A DNA stretch of 7,314 bases from Cytophagaceae bacterium (GTDB lineage Bacteria; Bacteroidota; Bacteroidia; Cytophagales; Spirosomataceae). The stretch's first letter is position 1. The number at the start of each line of letters is the position of its first letter. This document shows, one piece after another, positions 1 through 5,803 of the stretch. Location of the stretch: contig CANHCG010000082.1 of assembly GCA_947459055.1 (NCBI GenBank), positions 1-7,314 on the forward strand, written 5' to 3'. The position numbers and the translations under genes are program-made. Below the pieces are notes generated by a model, which saw only the letters and a list, made by a program, of their open reading frames with translations, did no database searches and had not been told where the DNA came from.

Positions 1-200
1 ACCAACGAAAAAGTTTTGGCGTCAAACAAGCCGGATTTTTGGTGATCTGGCGTACGGCCATGCCCAGTGTACTCGTAGAGACGGGATTTTTAACAAACCC
101 AGATGAAGAAGGGTATTTATCGTCAGAGAAGGGCCAACAGGAAGTGGCCGATGCTATCGCAACCGCATTCAAACAATACAAAGAAGAAATCGAAAAATAA
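1..200 (+). CDS. N-acetylmuramoyl-L-alanine amidase, C-terminal end (partial, 5' end outside window)
   Basis: The reading frame with codons starting at base 3 is open from the window edge to a TAA at 198-200 and encodes the last 65 residues of a protein. The fragment contains [28 protein letters not shown] (given here in two parts: [11 protein letters not shown] and [17 protein letters not shown]), which is the C-terminal signature of the Amidase_3 family. The Glu of VLVETGF (codon 78-80) is the conserved catalytic glutamate of these zinc enzymes. After it comes the usual closing helix with a GQ..VADAI..AFKQYK pattern. Family members cut the bond between N-acetylmuramic acid and L-alanine in peptidoglycan, in the periplasm, during cell separation and wall turnover. 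No SPOR or LysM domain follows the catalytic domain. An amidase directly before an MCE/MlaD gene is a familiar order in Bacteroidota, which supports the call. The zinc ligands and signal peptide lie outside the window. Confidence 0.9.
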   Translation, partial: QRKSFGVKQAGFLVIWRTAMPSVLVETGFLTNPDEEGYLSSEKGQQEVADAIATAFKQYKEEIEK

Positions 201-206
201 TTCCAC

Positions 207-1163
207 ATGTTCACAAATAACAACGAGCTTAAGGTTGGATTTTTAGCACTCATTGCTTTTTTAATCCTTTATTTTGGCTTCAATTTTTTGAAGGGGAATG
301 ACCTATTTTCCTCGTCTAGAACCTATTATGTGCAATTTGATAATGTGGATGGATTAATGCCTTCGAACCAGGTCATGGTCAATGGCGTCGAGGTAGGTAA
401 AGTCAAAAAGGTCTCTCTCGACCCCGAAAAAGGTAATAAAATCGTGGTTGAATTACGAATCAATAAATCTTTGCAGATTCCTAGTGAGTCGCTAGCTATC
501 TTATCTGATGGCGCCTTATTAGGGGGGAAAATCATCCGCCTCGAATTGAAAGGAAGTACTTTATTGCCTGAAGGGTCCACCATCAAATCGATGACCGAAA
601 AAGGATTAACCTCACTTTTAAAAGAACGCGCCATTCCGGTGCTTTCTAATGCGGATTCATTGTTGATTTCGTTCCGGCAAATCTCCAAGAAATTTGAAAA
701 TACAGGGATCTATTTGGACGCACTCTTGAAAAATTCAAATAAAACCGTGAGCCACATCGACGGTTCCGTGCAAAGTATCGTTTCGGAAAATAAAGCGAAT
801 TTGGCGCAAATTACGGGGAATATGAAGACTCTGTCCCAGAGTTTAATGGAGACCGAGAAACAAATCAAACCTTTGTTGGTCAAATTTAACACCGTCGCTG
901 ATTCCATTCAGGCAATTCGAATCGGGGAAACACTCCAGCAAGCCAATGCTGCGGTGGGTTCTCTTCAACGCATCGTGAGTAAATTAGAAAAAGGCCAAGG
1001 CTCCGCCGGTAAATTATTAGTGAGTGATAGCCTATACAATGGCCTTAATAAATCACTCGTCGACCTAGATAAATTATTAATCGATTTCCGGGTGCAGCCG
1101 AAACGCTACATTCATTTTTCTGTGTTTGGCAAAAAGAATACGGCACCTACGCCAGAAAATTAA
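207..1163 (+). CDS. MCE/MlaD-family lipid-transport substrate-binding protein
   Basis: This 318-residue protein starts with a short cytoplasmic stretch and a single membrane helix (about residues 9-28), which probably anchors it in the inner membrane facing the periplasm. An MCE/MlaD domain follows at about residues 38-115, with the typical YYVQFDNVDGL opening and the VMVNGVEVGKV core. The rest is mostly helical (about 125-290), as expected for the rod or tunnel-forming segment of MCE proteins. The C-terminus carries GQGSAGKLL (263-271) and PKRYIHFSVFG (298-308), a closing pattern I associate with Bacteroidota members of the family. By family knowledge, MCE proteins form hexameric rings that bind phospholipids and work with an MlaE-type permease and MlaF-type ATPase to move lipids between the membranes. 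Neither partner is in this window. The ATG lies 6 bases after the amidase stop and 8 bases separate its own stop from prmA, so the three genes are probably one operon. Family assignment is firm; the substrate and direction of transport are unknown. Confidence 0.9.
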   Translation: MFTNNNELKVGFLALIAFLILYFGFNFLKGNDLFSSSRTYYVQFDNVDGLMPSNQVMVNGVEVGKVKKVSLDPEKGNKIVVELRINKSLQIPSESLAILSDGALLGGKIIRLELKGSTLLPEGSTIKSMTEKGLTSLLKERAIPVLSNADSLLISFRQISKKFENTGIYLDALLKNSNKTVSHIDGSVQSIVSENKANLAQITGNMKTLSQSLMETEKQIKPLLVKFNTVADSIQAIRIGETLQQANAAVGSLQRIVSKLEKGQGSAGKLLVSDSLYNGLNKSLVDLDKLLIDFRVQPKRYIHFSVFGKKNTAPTPEN

Positions 1164-1171
1164 GAAGACCT

Positions 1172-1999
1172 ATGTCGACCCAACAAGTGCGCATCACGGC
1201 CTCGCCGGACCAAGCCGATATTCTATTAGCCGAATTAGGGGAAATAGGTTTCGATATTTTTGAAGATTCAGACACGGGATTAATTGCCTATTGTCAAACA
1301 GATTTATTCGACCTAGTTGTTTTTAAGGACCTAATATCCCGGTACCAATTTTTAGGGCCCATTCAATACGAGATTCAAGAAATCCAGAAACAAAACTGGA
1401 ATGCGGTTTGGGAAACGAATTATGACCCCATTCGTATTGCGGATTTGGTATTTATACGTGCAAATTTTCATCCTTCAGAGCCCGGATATCAAATCGAAAT
1501 CGTGATTAATCCCAAAATGTCCTTTGGAACCGGGCATCATGAAACGACTTTCCAAATGTCGCAAGCCCTTTTTGATCTAAATCTAACCGGCAAATCGGTG
1601 CTAGATGCGGGAACAGGAACGGGGATTTTAGCTTTTGTGGCCAAAAAATTAGGGGCGACTTTCGTTAGGGGTTTTGATATCGATGAATGGTCGGTGGAAA
1701 ATTCGATTGAAAACGCGTCTTTGAATGCTTGTGAGGAAGTGGAATTTGGTAGGGGAACGATCTTGGATGAATCGGCACGAATGTATGATGTATTGCTCGC
1801 AAATATCAATCGAAACATTTTGTTAGATGAAATGGACGAATACGCGGGCCGAATCGTGTCAGGAGGCGACCTGTTATTAAGTGGATTTTACACGGAAGAC
1901 ATTCCGATGTTAGTTGAGCGGGCGGAAGCTTTGGGACTGAATTATGTTAGCCAAAGTGAAAAAAATCGTTGGGCTTGTCTGCGTTTCAAAAAAATCTAA
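1172..1999 (+). CDS. prmA: Ribosomal protein L11 methyltransferase PrmA
   Basis: PrmA trimethylates ribosomal protein L11 using S-adenosylmethionine, in the cytoplasm. The 275-residue product has the two-part layout of the family: an N-terminal L11-recognition domain (about 1-95) and a class I Rossmann methyltransferase domain. Visible signatures are NPKMSFGTGHHETT (113-126), the PrmA hallmark before the fold; motif I DAGTGTGIL (145-153), the SAM-binding loop; acidic FDID (168-171) after strand 2, which would contact the SAM ribose; and LLANINRNIL (208-217), matching the family's ANI motif near the active site. The length is slightly shorter than the E. coli enzyme (293 residues), as is usual in this phylum. 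The start ATG lies 8 bases downstream of the MCE gene's stop, and no separate promoter is apparent in that gap. PrmA is not essential in E. coli, and its link with the two envelope genes upstream is probably just operon membership. Confidence 0.95.
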   Translation: MSTQQVRITASPDQADILLAELGEIGFDIFEDSDTGLIAYCQTDLFDLVVFKDLISRYQFLGPIQYEIQEIQKQNWNAVWETNYDPIRIADLVFIRANFHPSEPGYQIEIVINPKMSFGTGHHETTFQMSQALFDLNLTGKSVLDAGTGTGILAFVAKKLGATFVRGFDIDEWSVENSIENASLNACEEVEFGRGTILDESARMYDVLLANINRNILLDEMDEYAGRIVSGGDLLLSGFYTEDIPMLVERAEALGLNYVSQSEKNRWACLRFKKI

Positions 2000-2046
2000 T
2001 TTGTGATTTTTTAATATTTTGCTCTATTTTTTCTAGTTATTGAGGA

Positions 2047-2070
2047 AAAACCCTTATTTTTGAAGGTTTT
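2047..2070 (+). terminator. Imperfect hairpin in the prmA-SNF2 spacer, possible weak terminator
   Basis: AAAA (2047-2050) and CCTT (2052-2055) pair with AAGG (2063-2066) and TTTT (2067-2070), leaving C2051 bulged and a 7-base loop. The left arm is A-rich and the right arm ends in four T, as in bidirectional intrinsic terminators. Only four G-C pairs are present and no T-tract continues beyond the stem, so termination would be weak. It is the only hairpin I see between prmA and the next gene. The loop coincides with the proposed -7 box of the SNF2 gene, so it could instead be a chance or regulatory dyad. Confidence 0.3.
2055..2062 (+). promoter_or_regulatory. Candidate Bacteroidota -7 box for the SNF2 gene
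   Basis: TATTTTTG fits the Bacteroidota housekeeping sigma -7 consensus TAnnTTTG at all six defined positions. It ends 20 bases before the SNF2 ATG at 2083, which predicts a start of transcription near 2068-2070 and a leader of about 13 bases. No good TTTG -33 element is present at the expected distance (the sequence there reads TTCTAG), so the match may be partly fortuitous in this T-rich spacer. The rest of the 83-base spacer (2000-2082) holds nothing else I recognise. Confidence 0.4.
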
Positions 2071-2082
2071 ACTCAAAGAAAC

Positions 2083-5025
2083 ATGAAAATCTCTCCCAGT
2101 AAACCTTTTCAGGTGGTGTATTCGATTTTGTCGCATGAGTTCCTCGGATATTTATTTGAGGTCTTTGTGGTGCAGTTGAATGACAAGGGTCAATTGACCT
2201 GGGAGTACCAAACCCTGACCACTCGCAATTTTCATGAATTCGCCCATGGCTTGGATGAGCGGGATGAAACGGCGGTCAAATTAATCGAGGGAATGAAACC
2301 TACTGCGATTTTCGAGAAGTTTAATACTTCCAAACGGAAAACGATGGAGGAGTTTTATTTGAAGACCTTTGATGCGGAGAAAGGGGAGAAGGAAATTCAA
2401 GAGGCTGTTCATGCGGTGATTGAAAAGCGACGCGCACAAATATTTGAGTTGATTTGTCCGGATAAGACCCTTTTTATCATGGGGAATGATGGAAATCCGA
2501 TGCGTCAATCGATTCAGATTCAAGCAGAAGCGGTGGAAGTGCTATTCCATTTTATGCGAAATGAGGAGAATACGCATTATTTTCCAACGCTGAAATACCA
2601 GGGCAACAAATTAGAATTTCAATACAAAGACGCCATGATTTTGTGCGATGAGCCGGCATGGATGTTGTTAAATCAGAAATTATATCACTTCAAGCCTTTG
2701 TTGGAAGGCAAGAAATTACGCGCCTTTTTAAACAAAAAATTCGTCGTAATTCCGAAAAACATGGAGGAGGATTACTTTCGCAAATTTGTCAAAGCGATGG
2801 TGGCTCGCTATCCCGTGCATGCGAAAGGTTTTGAGGTGATAAATACAGAGAAAAATTGCCAATATTTATTGCATTATGGGCCTATTCCACCTCGGATTGA
2901 TGAGGATGAAAAAGTCCCAACAAAAAAATCAGCTGCCTTAGAAGCAGCAGACCGATGGAATTTTGTGTTGTCTTTTCAGTATGGGAATAACCGTTTTCCT
3001 TGGGATAATTTATCCTCAGAGGCCAATGTGCTCTTTGAAAAAAAGGCAGATTCTTATGCCTTTCAAAAAATCATGCGCACCTTAAGTAAGGAAAAGCGTG
3101 CGTTTCAATATTTAAAATCACTAGGTTTACCGATCGAATCGGATGGCCGGGCCTTGATTTCAAGGTCCGATGCGATACAATGGCTAACCGCCCATAAACA
3201 AGAATTAGATCAAGCGGGCTATGTCGTTCAGTTCCGTGGGGATGGGCAAGCGCCAAGGTACTTTTTGGGCAAACCGGAAATTAAAATTCGAATCGGGGAG
3301 AAATTGGACTGGTTTGATATTCAGGCAGTTATTTCGTTTGGGCAGTTCCAGATACCATTTTTGAAGATACGCCAACTCATCCTCGCCAAGAAAAAAGAAT
3401 TCCATCTTCCTGATGGATCTATCGCCATTATCCCCGATAATTGGTTTCATGATTACCAAGATTTATTTTATTTCTCGGAAACCAGACCGGGCGAAGAGGG
3501 AGTTTATTTGAAACGCCAACACTTCCAATTAGTCCAAGAATGGGAAAATCAAGAATTGGTCAAAACCTCCTTACGAAGTAAGACTGTTGCCGATTTAACC
3601 TTGGCCACAAAAGAATTTCCGGTGCCGAAGAATTTTAAGGGTACTTTGCGGCCTTACCAGTTGGAAGGTTACCGCTGGATGCGAACCCGTCAAAATGCGG
3701 GCTTAGGCGCTTGCTTAGCCGATGACATGGGATTGGGTAAGACGGTGCAAACCCTATGTTTATTGCAGAGCTTAAAGGAGCAGGGGGAGACTTTGCCGAC
3801 TTTATTGGTCATGCCAACCTCCCTCTTGTATAACTGGGAAATGGAGGCTAAGAAATTTACACCTCAATTACGCGTTTTGTTGTACGCTGGCCCGCAGCGG
3901 GAGAAATTACAAGCCCAAATCAAGAAGACCGATTTGATATTATGTTCCTTTGGGATGGTGCGTTCGGATATAGAATGGTTCGAAAAGCAGGCATTTAGTT
4001 ACGTGATTTTGGATGAGTCGCAAGCGATTAAGAATCCCCAGGCGAACATTACGAAGGCTGTACAGAAATTGAATGCTAAATTCCGTTTGGTGATGACCGG
4101 AACGCCATTGGAGAATTCGACAATGGATTTATGGTCTCAAATGAATTTCGTGAATTCGGGTTTATTGGGAACTCAAAAATATTTCAAAGATCAATACCAA
4201 ATTCCGATTGAGAAAAAAGCTGATGGTGATGTGAAAAAGCGCTTATATTTCTTGATTAAGCCTTATTTATTGCGAAGAGAGAAGCGCCAAGTGGCGGCGG
4301 ATTTACCTGAAAAAATGGAATCCATCACCTATTGCAGCATGTCAGAGGAACAGGAACGCCTTTATGATAAGACGAAATCGTTTTATCGTGATGTGTTATT
4401 GAAGCAAATTAAGGATGAAGGATTGCAAAAATCTAGATTCTCTGTATTGCAAGGCTTGACTAAATTACGCCAATTGGCCAATCACCCCTTGCTTTGTGAA
4501 GAAGGATATGAAGGGGATTCAGGTAAGATGGAGGCTGTGCTCGAAAAGCTCGAAACGGTCCTAGAACAGCATCATAAGGTTTTGATTTTCAGTCAGTTTG
4601 TACAGCATTTGCAAATTATTAAGCGGGCGTTGGATGAGAGAAATATCGCCTATGCGTATTTGGATGGTTCAACTTCGGACCGGAAGGGCCAAGTTGAAAG
4701 TTTCCAGAAAATTGATGGGCAATCCGTCTTTTTGATTTCTTTGAAAGCGGGAGGGGTAGGATTGAATTTGACAGCCGCGGATTATGTGTTTTTATTGGAT
4801 CCTTGGTGGAATCCAGCCGCGGAGGCACAGGCCATCGACCGGGCGCATCGGATCGGCCAGGTTAAAACTGTTTTCACCTATAAGTTTATTAGTAAAGAGA
4901 CTGTGGAGGAGAAGATTTTGGCCTTGCAACAACGAAAATTGGATTTGGCCAATGAACTCGTCACATCCGATGAAAGTATTTTGCGCAATTTGAGCGAAGA
5001 CGAGGTATTGGATTTATTGAGCTAG
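2083..5025 (+). CDS. SNF2-family DNA-dependent ATPase (DEAD/DEAH-box helicase-like), 980 aa
   Basis: The C-terminal half is a complete SNF2 motor. It holds the Q-type opening LRPYQLEGYRWM (522-533), Walker A DDMGLGKT (547-554, Lys553), motif Ia LLVMPTSLLYNWE (574-586), motif II DESQ (644-647), motif III MTGTPLE (671-677), motif IV KVLIFSQF (832-839), motif V SLKAGGVGLNL (886-896) and motif VI QAIDRAHRIGQ (916-926). Such proteins use ATP to translocate on double-stranded DNA and remodel protein-DNA complexes; the bacterial RapA member recycles RNA polymerase. The N-terminal half (1 to about 500) is divergent. A stretch with DWFDI (409-413) and LPDGSIAIIPDNW (442-454) resembles the helicase-associated region of bacterial SNF2 proteins. 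I see no Cys/His SWIM zinc finger, methyltransferase or nuclease motif, which argues against a DISARM or restriction role. The gene is monocistronic by appearance, and its TAG is interlocked with the stop of the convergent regulator gene. The ATPase family is certain; the cellular role is not known. Confidence 0.93.
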   Translation: MKISPSKPFQVVYSILSHEFLGYLFEVFVVQLNDKGQLTWEYQTLTTRNFHEFAHGLDERDETAVKLIEGMKPTAIFEKFNTSKRKTMEEFYLKTFDAEKGEKEIQEAVHAVIEKRRAQIFELICPDKTLFIMGNDGNPMRQSIQIQAEAVEVLFHFMRNEENTHYFPTLKYQGNKLEFQYKDAMILCDEPAWMLLNQKLYHFKPLLEGKKLRAFLNKKFVVIPKNMEEDYFRKFVKAMVARYPVHAKGFEVINTEKNCQYLLHYGPIPPRIDEDEKVPTKKSAALEAADRWNFVLSFQYGNNRFPWDNLSSEANVLFEKKADSYAFQKIMRTLSKEKRAFQYLKSLGLPIESDGRALISRSDAIQWLTAHKQELDQAGYVVQFRGDGQAPRYFLGKPEIKIRIGEKLDWFDIQAVISFGQFQIPFLKIRQLILAKKKEFHLPDGSIAIIPDNWFHDYQDLFYFSETRPGEEGVYLKRQHFQLVQEWENQELVKTSLRSKTVADLTLATKEFPVPKNFKGTLRPYQLEGYRWMRTRQNAGLGACLADDMGLGKTVQTLCLLQSLKEQGETLPTLLVMPTSLLYNWEMEAKKFTPQLRVLLYAGPQREKLQAQIKKTDLILCSFGMVRSDIEWFEKQAFSYVILDESQAIKNPQANITKAVQKLNAKFRLVMTGTPLENSTMDLWSQMNFVNSGLLGTQKYFKDQYQIPIEKKADGDVKKRLYFLIKPYLLRREKRQVAADLPEKMESITYCSMSEEQERLYDKTKSFYRDVLLKQIKDEGLQKSRFSVLQGLTKLRQLANHPLLCEEGYEGDSGKMEAVLEKLETVLEQHHKVLIFSQFVQHLQIIKRALDERNIAYAYLDGSTSDRKGQVESFQKIDGQSVFLISLKAGGVGLNLTAADYVFLLDPWWNPAAEAQAIDRAHRIGQVKTVFTYKFISKETVEEKILALQQRKLDLANELVTSDESILRNLSEDEVLDLLS
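5022..5025. other. Interlocked stop codons of convergent SNF2 gene and mntR (CTAG)
   Basis: The palindrome CTAG supplies TAG to the SNF2 gene (+, 5023-5025) and TAG to the regulator gene (-, 5024-5022). The coding regions therefore overlap by 4 bases and there is no non-coding space for a terminator between them. Confidence 0.95.
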
Positions 5026-5681
5026 GCTTTGACTAAAATGTTTTTGGCTACTTCGTGACTGACGAAGATCGGCGCAGCGCTGTTAACTTGAATTTGTAAG
5101 GAGCGGTCGAAGGAATTTATTTCCAAAATGGTGATTTTCGCGCCCAAATTGAGGTCTAATTTTGTTAAGAGTTGTAAAAAAACGGCCGCATCTTTCGCGA
5201 CACCCATCAGCACACAATCCATTTTTTCTTTGATTTCCGATAGGGGTTGGTAAATCTGATCCGCCATTTTTCCATCACGGGTGGGGATGGGATCTCCGTG
5301 GGGATCGCGGTCTGGAAAACCTAAAAATTCATCTAACTTTTGTATGAGCGATTCGGATTCGATGTGTTCTAATTGTTCTGCAATTTCATGCACCTCATCC
5401 CAGTTATAGCCTAATTTTTCGACTAAAAATACCTCCCAAAGTCGGTGCTTACGAATAATCGAAAGTGCAATTTTTTGACCAGATGGCGTTAGGCGAACCC
5501 CTTGGTATTTTTGATAAATGACCCAACCTTTTTCGGCTAGCTTTTGTAGCATATCCGTGACAGAGGCCGCCTTCGTTTGGGCTAATTCCGCCACCGCGTT
5601 CGTGGAAACACCTTGATCCGTGTTTTCCGACAAACGGTAGATAATCTTTAAATAATTTTCTTCTGCTAAGGAGGTCGCCAT
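5022..5681 (-). CDS. mntR: DtxR/MntR-family metal-dependent transcriptional repressor
   Basis: This 219-residue protein has the three-part plan of long DtxR-family regulators: a winged helix-turn-helix at about 1-65, with SVTDMLQKLAEKGWV as the recognition region; a dimerisation and metal-binding domain at about 66-140; and an SH3-like/FeoA-type C-terminal domain at about 150-219. The segment from H98 through EQLEH (102-106) to GFPDRDPHGDPIP (121-133) is a family hallmark. Likely metal ligands are H79, E83, H98, E102, E105 and H106. E102 sits where DtxR/IdeR has Cys102 and B. subtilis MntR has Glu99, which favours Mn(II) sensing. The N-terminal ligand positions are N9 and K12 instead of MntR's Asp8 and Glu11, so the site is not a full copy. 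The gene diverges from a Mn transporter gene, which fits a repressor that binds DNA when loaded with metal. An Fe(II)-sensing IdeR-like role is the main alternative. The ATG at 5681-5679 aligns with the usual start of the winged helix. Confidence 0.9.
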   Translation of the reverse strand: MATSLAEENYLKIIYRLSENTDQGVSTNAVAELAQTKAASVTDMLQKLAEKGWVIYQKYQGVRLTPSGQKIALSIIRKHRLWEVFLVEKLGYNWDEVHEIAEQLEHIESESLIQKLDEFLGFPDRDPHGDPIPTRDGKMADQIYQPLSEIKEKMDCVLMGVAKDAAVFLQLLTKLDLNLGAKITILEINSFDRSLQIQVNSAAPIFVSHEVAKNILVKA

Positions 5682-5700
5682 CTGTATTTTTTAGCCAGCG

Positions 5701-5730
5701 CAAATTAAAACATTTATATGGATAAATAAA
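5701..5730 (-). promoter_or_regulatory. Possible mntR promoter (weak)
   Basis: Read on the - strand, TTAATTTG (5708-5701) differs from TAnnTTTG at one defined position, and TTTA (5730-5727) stands 18 bases upstream in place of TTTG. The spacing equals that of the mntH promoter on the other strand. The box would put the transcription start about 10-15 bases before the mntR ATG. Both elements are imperfect and the region is AT-rich, so this is tentative. Confidence 0.25.
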
Positions 5731-5757
5731 TTTTTAGGTAAGACTAAAAAAATATTT
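5724..5757. promoter_or_regulatory. Candidate MntR operator: long inverted repeat between mntR and mntH
   Basis: TTTTTAG (5731-5737) and CTAAAAA (5744-5750) are perfect inverted repeats around a 6-base centre. After 2-base interruptions the symmetry resumes with AAATA (5724-5728) against TATTT (5753-5757). The part TTAGGTAAGACTAAA (5734-5748) agrees with the first 15 bases of the DtxR/SirR-type operator TTAGGTTAGCCTAACCTAA at 12 positions. It lies between the two divergent promoters, and its right outer arm overlaps the proposed mntH -33 element, so a bound regulator could control mntH and possibly mntR itself. The symmetry is seen directly; binding by this regulator is inferred. A-T richness inflates the outer arms. 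Confidence 0.5.
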
Positions 5758-5785
5758 TGAACCAACATAATGTTTTGTATATTTG
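5756..5785 (+). promoter_or_regulatory. mntH promoter (TTTG / TATATTTG)
   Basis: A -33 element TTTG (5756-5759) is followed after 18 bases by TATATTTG (5778-5785), a full match to the Bacteroidota -7 consensus TAnnTTTG. Transcription should begin near 5790-5793, giving a leader of about 10-14 bases before the ATG at 5804. The -7 box overlaps an in-frame TTG at 5783, which would lie upstream of the transcript start and so cannot be the start codon from this promoter. Confidence 0.6.
5764..5774. promoter_or_regulatory. Candidate second operator: 11-base palindrome inside the mntH promoter
   Basis: AACAT and ATGTT flank a central A (5769) to make a perfect 11-base palindrome located between the -33 and -7 elements of mntH, the classic position for a repressor to exclude RNA polymerase. 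AACAT/ATGTT are also the outer ends of the E. coli MntR box, although the spacing here is much shorter. It could be a second regulator site or chance in AT-rich DNA. Confidence 0.35.
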
Positions 5786-5803
5786 GTTGCATGTTTGAGA
5801 CAT

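Noticed and set aside
326..907. Two - strand ORFs opposite the MCE gene
   Set aside because: They are antisense shadows of a strongly supported coding region with no recognisable motifs.
1537..1818. 93-codon - strand ORF opposite prmA
   Set aside because: Antisense to the SAM-binding motifs of prmA; its product has no recognisable domain.
2281..3459. Three - strand ORFs opposite the N-terminal half of the SNF2 gene
   Set aside because: The + frame is continuous and family-like through this stretch; the antisense ORFs are short and show no motifs.
4619..4828. 69-codon - strand ORF opposite the SNF2 helicase C-terminal motifs
   Set aside because: It is fully antisense to conserved motifs IV-V and lacks any recognisable pattern.
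4784..4993. 69-codon + strand ORF within the 3' part of the SNF2 gene
   Set aside because: It runs in another frame across motifs V-VI of a clearly real gene and its translation is basic and shows no recognisable domain.
2083..5025. SNF2 gene as part of a DISARM or other phage-defence island
   Set aside because: No methylase, phospholipase D nuclease, DUF1998 or other defence gene lies nearby; the flanks are housekeeping and metal-homeostasis genes.
5449..5703. 84-codon - strand ORF overlapping the mntR start in another frame
   Set aside because: The winged-helix domain of mntR occupies the same bases in the correct frame; the alternative product resembles nothing known.
5783..5803. TTG at 5783 as an upstream start codon for mntH, adding seven residues
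   Set aside because: It lies inside the TATATTTG -7 box, upstream of the predicted transcript start. The family's N-terminus is well satisfied by ATG 5804.
5682..5803. A yybP-ykoY-type manganese riboswitch before mntH
   Set aside because: The predicted leader is only about 10-14 bases, far too short for the aptamer, and no such fold is visible. Control by the adjacent regulator is the simpler explanation.
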